This document shows positions 36,140-45,180 of a stretch of DNA of 64,000 nucleotides, piece by piece. The DNA lies in the NCBI RefSeq assembly GCF_001660815.1, contig NZ_LYMI01000006.1, positions 46,417 to 110,416 on the forward strand. The letters run 5' to 3'. Positions within the stretch are counted from its first letter, which is position 1. Every line of letters begins with the position of its first letter. Made by a program: the position numbers and the translations under genes. Below the pieces are notes generated by a model. That model worked only from the letters and a program-made list of their open reading frames with translations, did not search any database and had not been told where the DNA came from. Origin of the DNA: Xanthomonas nasturtii. Its GTDB lineage: Bacteria; Pseudomonadota; Gammaproteobacteria; Xanthomonadales; Xanthomonadaceae.

Positions 36140-39010
36140 TCAGTCGTCGCGCAGGCTGGAGCGACGGGTGGCCGCCGTGCGCCGTTCGCGCTCTTCAAGT
36201 TGGCGGGCGACTTCGCGCGCCAGTGCGGTCGTATCCATACCGGGTGCGGCATGGACGTGGATGACGTAGCTGTTACCGTCTGCAGGCGCGCTGGCGGCGC
36301 GCGTAGGCGCCGACAGCGGCGCCCGGCTGTCGATCGCCGCCACTGGCGCTGTGGCCGTCGCCAGAGCCAGGCCGGCGCCCACCGCACGCATCCGGTTGCC
36401 GAGCGCCATGACGGCCTGCACAGGCGCGCCCTGGCCGCGCTGCAGCCCCACGGTGAGGCCCTGTATGGTGAAATCGCCCAGCTGGGCGAACACCCGCGAA
36501 GGACTGTGGATGCCCAACAGGCCCTTGAAGCGATCGACTACGCCGCTGCCGACACTGGCGATGGCATCGCCGGCGGCGCCGAGCTTGGAGCGGATGCCCT
36601 GGACAAGGCCGCTGATCATGTCCGCGCCGGCCTGCAGCATGCGGGCCGGCCAGTTAGCCAACTGCAGGTTGATGCCGGCCCACAGCTGCAGCAGCCCCTG
36701 GCGGATGCGATCGCCGTTGCCGGTGAACACGCCCACGATCAGCGACCAGGTGCCCTGGACGGTTTGCCACACACCGCCAAGGATCTGCTTGATCACTGGC
36801 AGCACGAACACAAACGCCTGCACCAGCCAGCCGATCGCCTTGACGGCCAGCTGCAGCTGGGTGACCAGCACCGCGCCAATGATATGTCCGAAGCCGCGAC
36901 CGGCCTGCGTTGCACCGTGCAACTGGGCGGTGGTGGCCTCGAACGGCGTCAGCAGCTGCTTGACCCACGCCCAGGCCTGGCCCATCGCAGCGGCCACGGT
37001 GTCCCACACCGGCGCCAGCGGCGCGAGCGCGGTCTTCAATTCGGCCAGCACCGGCGCGGCAACATCGACAATGCCTTGCCAGACGCCGATGGCGAAGGCC
37101 TTGATCGGCCCCCAGTACTTCCACACCAGCAGCGCCACCGCCGCGACGGCCGCGCCGATTGCCAGCACGGGCAGGCTGACCCCGCCGAGCAGCGGCAGCA
37201 GCAGGCGCGCGCCATTGGCGAGCATCGGCAGCACGCGGCCACCGAATGCCAGCCCCTGACGCAGTAGCGCACCAAAGCCGCCACCGCCCGACAGCAGCGC
37301 CACGGCGCCGTGAATCTGCGAGAACGCCATGGCGGCAACGCCGCTGGCGACCAGCAGGCCACCCAAGATCGTGATCAGCGCGGCCCCAGCGATCGCCGTC
37401 TTGGCGATCGCTCCCACCAGCACCGGATTAGCGCGGATCCACGTCGTGACCTGGCCGACCACAGCAGCCGTGCGCTCGGTCAGTTCCTTGAACTGCGGCA
37501 GCAGCGCCTGGCCGATCGATTGCGACACCACCACGGCGGTGTTTTTCAGCAGCTGCAGCGAGTTGGCCGAGGTGGCCACCCGCGATGCGTACTCGGCCGA
37601 CATTGAGCCGCCGTAGCGCTGCGCGTCGGCCACCTTGGCGAAGTTGCCCTGTAGCAGCTCCAGATTGGTCAGCAGCGGCGCGATTGCACCGATCGACTCG
37701 CGCCCGAACAACTGCGTCATGGTCGCGGCCTGCTCGGCCTTGGGCAGTGCGCGCAGCTTCTGCAGCACCGACATGATCGCCCCGCCTGCGTCCTTCTGCA
37801 TGAGCAGGGCCATGGTCTTGGCCTTGATGCCCAGCTTGTCGAAGGCCTCGCGCTGGCTCTTGGTGGCCGACTCGCCCGAGGCCAGGGTGAGCAGCATGTT
37901 CTTGATGCCGGTGGCCGAGACTTCCGACTCGATGCCCATGCCAGCGACGGTGGCGCCCAGCGCGGCCAGTGGCCCGCTCTGCAGGCCGGCGACTTCGCCC
38001 AAGGCACCAATGCGATTCACCACCGCGCTGATCTTGTTGACGCTGGCAGGGCCGGTGTTGCCGAGGTAGTTGATCTTGTCGGCCAGCACGACCACTTCCG
38101 CCTGGCCCATGCGGAACGCCGTGCGCCAGGTCGCCATGGTCTGGCCGGCTTCCTCGGCGCTGCTGTCGAATGCCACGCCCATCTTGGCCGCGTCCTCAGC
38201 GAAGAGAACCAGCTCCTTGCGTGGGATGGCGGCCTGACCGGCGGCCGCCACAATCTTGGCAATCTCGGCCGGCAGCATCGGCAGGCGCATGGAGAGGTTT
38301 TCGACATCGCGGCCCATCTGCAGGAACTGCTGCGGCGTCTTGAAGTCCACAACCTTGCGCACGTCGGCCATGGCCGACTCAAACTCCATCGCATCGCTGA
38401 TCGGTAGTACCGAAGCGCCCAGTGCACGCTGGCCGGCGAAGGCCATGCCCGCGCCGTAGGCACTCGCGTGCAGGCCGGCGCTCTGGATGCGGGCGGTGCG
38501 ACGCTGGGCAGTGTCGATCGCCACCAGGCGCTGCTGCTGGGCGCGCATGGCGGTGTTGGTGCTGTCGATCTCGCTGCGCAGGCGGCGCTCGTGCGTGACC
38601 AGCTCGCGGGTGCTGATTCCGGCCGTTTCCAGGCGGCCACGCAGGCGCTGCAGGCCGGCCTCCTGCGTGCCGTGAGCGGTCTTGAGTTCGCGTGCGGTAC
38701 GCACGGCGCGCTCGAACTCGGCATTCATGGCTGCGGTGGGCGTGCCGGTGGCCTTGATCTGCTGGGCGAGCGTGCGCACCGACTGCCGCTGCGCATCGAG
38801 TGCAGCCTTGGCGCGCTGCGCCAGCGCGACCTGTTCGCGATACGCGCCGATGTCGCGGTGCTGGCTGTTGAGTTGACGCAGCGCGTCGCGCTGGTTGCGT
38901 AGTGCGGTAGCAACGCCACGGCTGCCATTGAGCACGCGGCGGAACGGGCCGGTGGCGCGATCGACAGCGGCCAGGATGACCTGCAGGCGCAGATTGTCGG
39001 AGGCCGCCAT
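36140..39010 (-). CDS. T: Tail tape measure protein T
   Basis: A 956-residue protein that sets tail length. Coiled-coil N-terminus (MAASDNLRLQVILAAVDRAT, long helices to about residue 200), then the conserved tape measure block MEFESAMADVRKVVDFKTPQ and hydrophobic, Gly/Ala-rich transmembrane-like segments around residues 520-650 (VGAIAKTAIAGAALITILGG). The C-terminus holds GLLGIHSPSRVFAQLGDFTI, the standard tape measure tail motif. Full-length for P2-like phages. Confidence 0.93.
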   Translation of the reverse strand: MAASDNLRLQVILAAVDRATGPFRRVLNGSRGVATALRNQRDALRQLNSQHRDIGAYREQVALAQRAKAALDAQRQSVRTLAQQIKATGTPTAAMNAEFERAVRTARELKTAHGTQEAGLQRLRGRLETAGISTRELVTHERRLRSEIDSTNTAMRAQQQRLVAIDTAQRRTARIQSAGLHASAYGAGMAFAGQRALGASVLPISDAMEFESAMADVRKVVDFKTPQQFLQMGRDVENLSMRLPMLPAEIAKIVAAAGQAAIPRKELVLFAEDAAKMGVAFDSSAEEAGQTMATWRTAFRMGQAEVVVLADKINYLGNTGPASVNKISAVVNRIGALGEVAGLQSGPLAALGATVAGMGIESEVSATGIKNMLLTLASGESATKSQREAFDKLGIKAKTMALLMQKDAGGAIMSVLQKLRALPKAEQAATMTQLFGRESIGAIAPLLTNLELLQGNFAKVADAQRYGGSMSAEYASRVATSANSLQLLKNTAVVVSQSIGQALLPQFKELTERTAAVVGQVTTWIRANPVLVGAIAKTAIAGAALITILGGLLVASGVAAMAFSQIHGAVALLSGGGGFGALLRQGLAFGGRVLPMLANGARLLLPLLGGVSLPVLAIGAAVAAVALLVWKYWGPIKAFAIGVWQGIVDVAAPVLAELKTALAPLAPVWDTVAAAMGQAWAWVKQLLTPFEATTAQLHGATQAGRGFGHIIGAVLVTQLQLAVKAIGWLVQAFVFVLPVIKQILGGVWQTVQGTWSLIVGVFTGNGDRIRQGLLQLWAGINLQLANWPARMLQAGADMISGLVQGIRSKLGAAGDAIASVGSGVVDRFKGLLGIHSPSRVFAQLGDFTIQGLTVGLQRGQGAPVQAVMALGNRMRAVGAGLALATATAPVAAIDSRAPLSAPTRAASAPADGNSYVIHVHAAPGMDTTALAREVARQLEERERRTAATRRSSLRDD

Positions 39011-39039
39011 TTAGGCGGCCTCGTTCGTGGGGTAGGGCA

Positions 39040-39153
39040 TCACTCGGCTCCGCTTCGCAGGCGGGCACGCTCGCGCCACGCCGTGAGTTCGTGCAGCGAC
39101 CAGCCGTCCATTTCAGACGGCGGCCAGTGGAAGATGGCCGCGATGTCGGCCAT
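39040..39153 (-). CDS. E': Tail protein E' segment (made by -1 frameshift from E)
   Basis: The frame encodes MADIAAIFHWPPSEMDGWSL...HELTAWRERARLRSGAE (37 residues), the GpE' part of the tail chaperone. It is in the -1 frame of gene E and open back past the slippery site T TTT TTC (39210-39204, minus strand). Ribosomes slipping there would make the E+E' fusion needed in P2-type tail assembly. A separate start at 39153 is unlikely to be the main route. Confidence 0.8.
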   Translation of the reverse strand: MADIAAIFHWPPSEMDGWSLHELTAWRERARLRSGAE

Positions 39154-39161
39154 CGCATCCT

Positions 39162-39464
39162 CTACGCAGTCGGGAAATCCGCTTCCCTCTGTGCCTTCGG
39201 CAAGAAAAAAACCTGCACGTCCTGGCCTACCGCCAGCAGGTCGGCCGGATCCATCGCATTGACGTCGGCGGTGGTCAGCGTGGGCGAAGAGATGCGCGGC
39301 AGCAGCGTCGCCAGCGCAGTGACGTCCAGCTGCAGCACGTCGGTGAGCTTGAGGCCGCGCAGTTCGCCGGCGCCAGGCTTGCGCACCTTGATGTCGGTGA
39401 TGGTCTGCTCGCCACGCACGATCGGCTGGTCGAGGGGAATGGCTGGGGAAAAGGTCGGGGTCAT
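39162..39464 (-). CDS. E: Tail assembly chaperone E
   Basis: A 100-residue protein between the tail tube and tape measure genes (MTPTFSPAIPLDQPIVRGEQ...KPGAGELRGLKLTDVLQLDV). The family is the P2 gpE-type tail assembly chaperone. QDVQVFFLPKAQ is encoded over a run of seven T on the coding strand, the frameshift site that fuses it to E'. Confidence 0.88.
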   Translation of the reverse strand: MTPTFSPAIPLDQPIVRGEQTITDIKVRKPGAGELRGLKLTDVLQLDVTALATLLPRISSPTLTTADVNAMDPADLLAVGQDVQVFFLPKAQREADFPTA

Positions 39465-39509
39465 CGGAAGGTCTCAAGGCTGAGGCCTGGCGGCGCCAGG
39501 CCGGAAGGG

Positions 39510-40019
39510 TCAGGCGCCGATGGCGCGGCGGTGAGGCGCAAGCAGATCCACACCGTTGACGATCTCGATCATGTTCATCAGATCGATCTCGATCACGGTG
39601 GAGCCATTGATCATTAGCTTGTAATAGCTGGCGGAGGTCTTGACGGAAAACTCGGTGTCGCCGCCAGACTTGCCGGTACCCGGATCAATCTCTTTGTGGC
39701 GGCCGCGCACCACAAACTCGACGGAATCCACCGCGCCGCTGTCGTCGCGCTGGTATGCGCCGGCAAAGCGCAGCTGCACGGCGTTATGCGTGGTGGCGCC
39801 GTACTGATTCAGCACGCTGCGCATCATGCCGCCGCACTTCCATTCGAGCTCGATCTTCTCCTGGCCGAAGTCGATGTCGACCGGGCCATTCATGCCGCCA
39901 CCGCGATATTCCTCCATCTTGCGGGACAGCGTTGGTAGCTTCACTTCGACCACCTGGCCGAGATAGCTCTCACCGTTGTTGAACAGGTTGAGCGCTTTGA
40001 GTTTCTTGGGCAAAGCCAT
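39510..40019 (-). CDS. FII: Major tail tube protein FII
   Basis: A 169-residue P2 gpFII homologue. ALPKKLKALNLFNNGESYLG opens the family; YRGGGMNGPVDIDFGQEKIE and VRGRHKEIDPGTGKSGGDTE are conserved blocks. Forms the inner tube through which DNA passes. Located between sheath FI and chaperone E as in P2. Confidence 0.95.
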   Translation of the reverse strand: MALPKKLKALNLFNNGESYLGQVVEVKLPTLSRKMEEYRGGGMNGPVDIDFGQEKIELEWKCGGMMRSVLNQYGATTHNAVQLRFAGAYQRDDSGAVDSVEFVVRGRHKEIDPGTGKSGGDTEFSVKTSASYYKLMINGSTVIEIDLMNMIEIVNGVDLLAPHRRAIGA

Positions 40020-40049
40020 GGGTTTCTCCGGGAATCAAAGGCGGATGCG

Positions 40050-41216
40050 TTACGCGTTGACGCGTTCGGCAAAGTCGGCCAGGTAGCTGGTGGTGATCTT
40101 CTGGTACAGCTGCAGGTTCTCCAGCGGCGGTACAGGCGTGTAGTCGTAGTCGATGCGCAGCGCGCCATCTGCCAGCGTCGTGGCGCTGTTGACGGTGCCG
40201 TCAAACCAGGCGGTGGCATCGATCAGGTAGCCGGACGCCTTCAGGTCGCGGAACTTGGCGTTGATGTCTTCGACGATGTCTTTGACCAGCGAGGGATGCA
40301 TCGGCTTGTCGACGTAGAACGCCACGCCCTCGGCGATGGTGTCTGCCAGGACCTGCCCGGTACGCGTGGCCGTCTCGAAAGCGAACATGTTGTCCTCCGC
40401 GCACGTGCGCGACCCCCAGAAGCGTTGCCCGTTGAAGTTGACCAACGTGCTGATGTCGCCCTCGTTGAGCACACCCGCATCGGTGGCCGGATCCTGCAGA
40501 TCCCAGTGCACGTCCTTGGAAATGCCGGTGACGCCGGCCACCGGCACGTTGGACAGGCTCTTGTGCCAGCCCTGTTCGGTGTCGATCTTGGCGCGCAGGC
40601 CGAGTGCACGTGCAGTGGCATATGCCGCTGTCGTGGTGCTGGTGGCGGTGTCGAAGGCCAGGAAGTCCGGCCAGATCAGCATCAGTTCGCGATCGCCGAA
40701 CTGCCCTCGGTAGGTGATGGCATCGGCCACGGTCTCGGCAACTGGCCGCACATAGGCCATGGCGCGCAGCTTCTTGGCGATGGTCGCCAGCGCCTTGGCG
40801 ACGGGCAGCGTGTCCAGCCCAGGCGCACCCAGGATGCGCGGACGCACGCCCAGCTGTGCTTGCGCTGCGAGCAGTGCATACAGGCCGGTGTAGCCGCTGG
40901 ACTCGGCCTTGCCGATGACGTTGGACGATGTCTTGGCCTCGTCTTCGTCCTCAGCCACACGCACGACCACGGTCACCGGATTGGTCTGGTCGGCGATGCC
41001 CTGCAGGGTGTCGCGCAAGGTGCCCTTGGTGCCGGCACTGGCGATGGCACCGAGCACATTGGTGAGCAGTACGGCCTTGTTGAGCGGAAAGACCTTCTCG
41101 TCCGCATCGGACGCCGTAGCGACCAGGCCGACAATAGCGGTGGAAACGGTGCGGAGGACGCGCGCACCTGCGCTGATTTCGATGACGCGGACGCCGTGGT
41201 GGTAGGCAGTGGACAT
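40050..41216 (-). CDS. FI: Tail sheath protein FI
   Basis: A 388-residue contractile sheath protein. YHHGVRVIEISAGARVLRTV and STAIVGLVATASDADEKVFP form the N-terminal strand that links sheath subunits; FWGSRTCAEDNMFAFETATR and SYLADFAERVNA are C-terminal signatures. Full-length against P2 FI (396). Confidence 0.95.
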   Translation of the reverse strand: MSTAYHHGVRVIEISAGARVLRTVSTAIVGLVATASDADEKVFPLNKAVLLTNVLGAIASAGTKGTLRDTLQGIADQTNPVTVVVRVAEDEDEAKTSSNVIGKAESSGYTGLYALLAAQAQLGVRPRILGAPGLDTLPVAKALATIAKKLRAMAYVRPVAETVADAITYRGQFGDRELMLIWPDFLAFDTATSTTTAAYATARALGLRAKIDTEQGWHKSLSNVPVAGVTGISKDVHWDLQDPATDAGVLNEGDISTLVNFNGQRFWGSRTCAEDNMFAFETATRTGQVLADTIAEGVAFYVDKPMHPSLVKDIVEDINAKFRDLKASGYLIDATAWFDGTVNSATTLADGALRIDYDYTPVPPLENLQLYQKITTSYLADFAERVNA

Positions 41217-41227
41217 AGGTTCCTCGA

Positions 41228-41587
41228 TCAGAACGAGCGGAAGCGGAGCGGGATGGTCATGCGCAAGCGCGCATTAGCGGGAGCAACGTCGGTGCGTTCG
41301 CCTTCGATGGTCAGCACGAAGCTGCCAGGCGTATCGCCGATGACCAGGTCGATACGGGTCAGGCGCAGGCGCGGCTCCCAGCGCATCAACGCGGTGGCGG
41401 TAGCGCCGTAGAGCAGCGTGCGGGTGGCCCCGTTGGATGGCTGGTCGATCAGCTCGGGCAGCAACGAGCCGAAGTCGCGGCGCTGCTCGCGCGTGCCGAT
41501 GGGCGTGGTGAGGATGCAGACGATCGATTGGGCCAGGTGCTGCTCGCCCTCGATCACACGGCCGGTGGCGGCATCGACGCCGATCAC
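41228..41587 (-). CDS. W: Baseplate wedge protein W (gp25-like)
   Basis: A 119-residue GPW/gp25 family protein: IVCILTTPIGTREQRRDFGS and LIDQPSNGATRTLLYGATAT, then EPRLRLTRIDLVIGD. Part of the baseplate wedge. Overlaps V by 4 bp. In P2 it precedes J; here it comes after the fibre gene. Confidence 0.92.
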   Translation of the reverse strand: MIGVDAATGRVIEGEQHLAQSIVCILTTPIGTREQRRDFGSLLPELIDQPSNGATRTLLYGATATALMRWEPRLRLTRIDLVIGDTPGSFVLTIEGERTDVAPANARLRMTIPLRFRSF

Positions 41588-42147
41588 TGCGGACCACCGC
41601 TGAGTGCGCTGCCGGCCGTCACGCCGGTGGTCTTGTGGTTCTTGAGGCTGATCCCGCCGCCGATGACATCGGTGGTCGCAGTCGCGGTACCGGCGATCTT
41701 GGTGTCGCCGTTGAGCGTTGTCTCGCCGTTGACGGTCAACGGCCCGTTGAGCGTGATGCCGCCATCGGCGGTGATGGTTGCAGTGCCGCCGCTGGGCAGT
41801 GTCGCCTGCAGCGCATGTGCCTCGGTGTCGTAGTGGATTTGCGCGCCATCGGCAAAGCGCAGCACATGCAGCGTGTCGGATGCGGCAGGCGCTGCAAATT
41901 GGTCGGAGTAGAGGCCGCGTAGCACCAGGCCATCGGCCAGGTCGCCGGCCGGCGACAGCACCACGACTTGTTCACCGATCGCCGGCGCCGACCAGATGAT
42001 GGTGGTGCCGGCCAGAGTGACTACCCAGGGCAGATAGTCGGTCAGCATCTCGCCGACCTGTACGCGGCATCGCGCGGTGGCGAGATTCACCTCGGCGACA
42101 GTGCCGAGGCGAATGGCATTACTGAGTGCGGAGGATTCGTTGCCCAT
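41584..42147 (-). CDS. V: Baseplate spike protein V
   Basis: A 187-residue P2 gpV homologue, the membrane-piercing spike. An OB-fold start (RLGTVAEVNLATARCRVQVG, then TTIIWSAPAIGEQVVVLSPA) leads into a repetitive beta-helix tail (TITADGGITLNGPLTVNGET, TLNGDTKIAGTATATTDVIG) and a C-terminal HKT tip (NHKTTGVTAG), as in trimeric spikes. Confidence 0.9.
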   Translation of the reverse strand: MGNESSALSNAIRLGTVAEVNLATARCRVQVGEMLTDYLPWVVTLAGTTIIWSAPAIGEQVVVLSPAGDLADGLVLRGLYSDQFAAPAASDTLHVLRFADGAQIHYDTEAHALQATLPSGGTATITADGGITLNGPLTVNGETTLNGDTKIAGTATATTDVIGGGISLKNHKTTGVTAGSALSGGPQ

Positions 42148-42225
42148 GCAGTCATGGTCGTCGCGCGCGAGCAGGATGACACCGCAGTTGCGCTGTAGCT
42201 GCGTGATCTACGCAGCGCACCGGTG

Positions 42226-42453
42226 CTACAAATTCGCAGGCGGCTCAGGCGCTATGACTTCGCGCTGGGTGAACTGCGCGTCAAAGTAGTACAGCCCGTC
42301 GCCGCGGTTGAAGTACATGCCAGGCTCGCACACGGTCTTGTCTTGGAGTGCGCGGAACTCGAAGCCGTCAATGGTGAAGGCGCTATCGGAAACGATGATG
42401 TTGACTACCACGTCGGTCCCGGTCTGGATCATCGCGTAACGTCCAATCGTCAT
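42226..42453 (-). CDS. Small protein after the fibre gene, possible fibre accessory
   Basis: 75 residues, MTIGRYAMIQTGTDVVVNII..., starting one base after the tail fibre stop. It takes the place of the P2 tail fibre assembly gene G but is shorter and shows no G-like motif; YFNRGDGLYYFDAQF is a repetitive aromatic segment. Position suggests a fibre-associated role; sequence gives no proof. Confidence 0.6.
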   Translation of the reverse strand: MTIGRYAMIQTGTDVVVNIIVSDSAFTIDGFEFRALQDKTVCEPGMYFNRGDGLYYFDAQFTQREVIAPEPPANL

Positions 42454-42454
42454 C

Positions 42455-43660
42455 TCAACACCACTCAATGAAAGCGAAGCCGGGGCACCCGGTGGCCCCA
42501 TCCTTGCCGAACGTATTTACACCGGCACCGTTGGAGACGCCACCGCCACCGCCGCCGCCAGCGCCAAAGCCGAAGCCCCTGCGGCTGGCTGACGTGGTGT
42601 CGCCTGCACTGCGGCCGCCAGGCCCGCCGCCGCCGAAGGGGCACGAGCCTCCGGTTCCTGCTGGGCCGTAGGGAGAAACTGCAGCAATAGATGCCGAGTC
42701 ACCGCCGGCCGGGTAGCCATCTCCGCCGGCAGCGCCTCCCACCTGGTTGGCGCCGGTGAACCCACCGCCGCCGCCCTGGCCTCCAGACAATGACACCAGG
42801 CCGCCTATGACCGTGGCGCCGCCAGCGCCGCCGGCAGCGCCAGAGGCGCCGTCTGTGCGCGAGCCTGCGCCAACTGCTCCGCCGGCACCGATGACAATCG
42901 GAAGCGTGCTCCCTGGCGTGACTGCAAAGCGCACTCGCTGAATCGACTGTCCAGCGCCGCCACCACCGCCGCCAGTCGCTGTGTACGTCCCGGACCCATT
43001 CGACTTCTCGGCACGGGTTCCACCGCCGCCACCACCACCGCCTCCGGCGCAAGCGCTGACGTAGATCGCAGTCACGCCTGCCGGCACAACAAAGTTGCCA
43101 GATGCTTCGAACCTCGCACGGCCACTGCGGCTATCGATAGCGGCTTTCAATGCGTCCGGTGTGACGGCTCGTTGTGGGTCTACACCTGCAATCGCTTCTA
43201 TGCGCGTGGCAAGTTCGACAATGCCTTCCTTCTCGGTGGTCGCGGCCGGGTTGGTGAAGTTGGCATTGCCGAACGTCACCGAAGACACGGTAACGCCGGA
43301 AAACAGGATGTCGGCAGACATGAGCAGGTCGGACGCGGCGGCCTTCTCCATGATCAGATCCGGCTGGGAGTAGCTGCCCAGCAGCGTGCCGTTTTCCAGG
43401 TACAACCCAAACCCGCGTACCTCATAGGTCGCCCGGCTGGTGTCGTTAACGGTGACGTGGATGGTGGTGGACGACGTCGTGCCGCCCGAGATGCTGGAGA
43501 GCGCCAACTGCTGACCTGGGACGCTCTTCAGGTCTTCTGTTGCGGCGAAAGCTGTCGCAGTGAAGCCGATGCTGGTCACCTTGACGGCGTTGGTGCCGTT
43601 CTTCTCGGCGTTGATCAGCGCCGCGCGACCAGCGGTGGTGAGGACCAATTGCAGTGCCAT
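42455..43660 (-). CDS. H: Tail fibre with glycine-rich tip (gene H position)
   Basis: A 401-residue fibre. The first about 150 residues resemble P2-type fibre attachment regions (MALQLVLTTAGRAALINAEK...ATTEKEGIVELATRIEA). From about residue 185 it is dominated by glycine runs (SACAGGGGGGGGGTRAEKSN, TATGGGGGGAGQSIQRVRFA and later stretches), ending CPGFAFIEWC. Such a Gly-rich end resembles phage receptor-binding tips built from polyglycine II strands. It is shorter than P2 H (669). Confidence 0.82.
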   Translation of the reverse strand: MALQLVLTTAGRAALINAEKNGTNAVKVTSIGFTATAFAATEDLKSVPGQQLALSSISGGTTSSTTIHVTVNDTSRATYEVRGFGLYLENGTLLGSYSQPDLIMEKAAASDLLMSADILFSGVTVSSVTFGNANFTNPAATTEKEGIVELATRIEAIAGVDPQRAVTPDALKAAIDSRSGRARFEASGNFVVPAGVTAIYVSACAGGGGGGGGGTRAEKSNGSGTYTATGGGGGGAGQSIQRVRFAVTPGSTLPIVIGAGGAVGAGSRTDGASGAAGGAGGATVIGGLVSLSGGQGGGGGFTGANQVGGAAGGDGYPAGGDSASIAAVSPYGPAGTGGSCPFGGGGPGGRSAGDTTSASRRGFGFGAGGGGGGGVSNGAGVNTFGKDGATGCPGFAFIEWC

Positions 43661-43663
43661 GGT

Positions 43664-44212
43664 TTATCCCTGCGCCGTCATCGACAAACGGCGGTAATTG
43701 ATGATGCGAATACCAGTAACCAGCGAGACATTGCCGGTTGCTTGCAGACCCTGTACGAAGCCGAAGTGCGAGCGAACGGGCTTGGTGCGCTCAACCTCGG
43801 CGATGACCTCATCGACAAACCGAGCACTCGCAGCCCGCCCATCGGATCCGTTGAGCGTGAGCGTCAGCTCGAAGGTGTGCGGTTGGCCGCGTGGCTGCTG
43901 CTGCCACCACTCGCGGATGGTCACCGCACCCCCGAACGAGGCCACCACCATGCGGACGCTATTGGCGGTGCCCTTGCGACGCTGGATCGCCATGGCGCTA
44001 CGCAGGCGCGAGCGCTTGACCGCATCGCTCCAGTCGGCCTTCCAGTCATCCACCGATAGCGTCCAGGCCAGCCATGGCAGATGGCCGGCGGGGCATGTAT
44101 CTGGGTTCCAGAGGTCCGGGTACGGCAATGGAATTGTTTCCAGGCGCTCGGTGACGGCCGCTAGGGCGCGCTCCATCGGCGTAGCGTTGGGTGGCAGCGG
44201 GGAGCTACTCAT
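43664..44212 (-). CDS. I: Tail protein I
   Basis: A 182-residue P2 gpI homologue that links fibre to baseplate. ATPMERALAAVTERLETIPL and LPWLAWTLSVDDWKADWSDA are diagnostic, with RSRLRSAMAIQRRKGTANSV. Overlaps J by 8 bp. Confidence 0.93.
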   Translation of the reverse strand: MSSSPLPPNATPMERALAAVTERLETIPLPYPDLWNPDTCPAGHLPWLAWTLSVDDWKADWSDAVKRSRLRSAMAIQRRKGTANSVRMVVASFGGAVTIREWWQQQPRGQPHTFELTLTLNGSDGRAASARFVDEVIAEVERTKPVRSHFGFVQGLQATGNVSLVTGIRIINYRRLSMTAQG

Positions 44213-45095
44213 CGATGCCGGCGTGCACGATGTTGATCGAGGTGCAGTAGGCAGCCTGCGTGCGGCTGATCCGGATGTCGGCTGCAGGTGTGTCTAGTTC
44301 AATACGCTGCACGCCATCGGCGAACAACTTGGCCTTGATCGCTGACTCGGGCACGTCACGGCCGATGCGGTGAGCTTCGTCCAGATACGCCTGCAGGCTG
44401 CGCATTGCCTCGCGCATGACCACCGCCGAGTCTGGGCCCGCGTATGTGTAGACGCGCCCACGGATGGCGTACGGGATGATCTGGGCGCTCTGGACCGTGA
44501 CGTTGTCCGTCAGCGGGCGCACGTCGTCGTTGGTAAGAATTGCCGCGACCTCGTCCAGCAACGCCTGGGGAGCCGTGCCATCGCCGGTGCGCGATTGGAC
44601 CGTGACCAGGACTTGGCCAGGCGCAGGGCTGGTGGCGCTGGCATCCATGACATCGGCCGCTGCGCTGAGCGCGTGATAGATGTAGGCGCCCTCGGGGCCG
44701 GCGACACTAAAGCCCTCCGGCGCCAGCTGGATCCGGCGGCGAAAGTCCACGTCCGACTCGTAGGTCGGTGCAACGCCGTTCTCCGGTTGGCCCGGATCTA
44801 GCACCAGACGCGCAACGCCGAACAGCGCGCCAAGGTGATCGAGGTTGGTACCGGTGGCGAAGGCCAGCATCGTCTGCTGCGCCTTGTCATTGGCGCGCTG
44901 GCGGATCAGCAGCTCGCGGGCTGCGAACAGTTGCAGGATCTTGTAGACCGGATCGGCTTCGGTGAGCGCCGAAAATTCCGGCAGCAGCCGGCGAAACTGG
45001 GCGAGTGCCTCTACGAAGATCGCCTCGAAGTCCAGCGCCTCTATGAGGTCTGGAGCTTGGAGTTTCGAAAGATCGACAGCAGTAAAAGAAGCCAT
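44205..45095 (-). CDS. J: Baseplate protein J
   Basis: A 296-residue gpJ/gp47-like baseplate wedge protein. FRRLLPEFSALTEADPVYKI and FAARELLIRQRANDKAQQTM are typical, as is YESDVDFRRRIQLAPEGFSV. It is preceded on the same strand by the inserted amidase instead of W as in P2. Confidence 0.93.
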   Translation of the reverse strand: MASFTAVDLSKLQAPDLIEALDFEAIFVEALAQFRRLLPEFSALTEADPVYKILQLFAARELLIRQRANDKAQQTMLAFATGTNLDHLGALFGVARLVLDPGQPENGVAPTYESDVDFRRRIQLAPEGFSVAGPEGAYIYHALSAAADVMDASATSPAPGQVLVTVQSRTGDGTAPQALLDEVAAILTNDDVRPLTDNVTVQSAQIIPYAIRGRVYTYAGPDSAVVMREAMRSLQAYLDEAHRIGRDVPESAIKAKLFADGVQRIELDTPAADIRISRTQAAYCTSINIVHAGIDE

Positions 45096-45180
45096 AGGAG
45101 GTCCACGTGCGAAGCTACATTCTTCGCGCGTGGACCTGAGCTACCTAGCCTTTTTCCTTGTAGGCCAAGTAGGTACAGAA

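Noticed and set aside
39040..39477. Gene E as a pseudogene with frameshift
   Set aside because: The -1 shift at a slippery T run is a conserved programmed event in P2-type tails.
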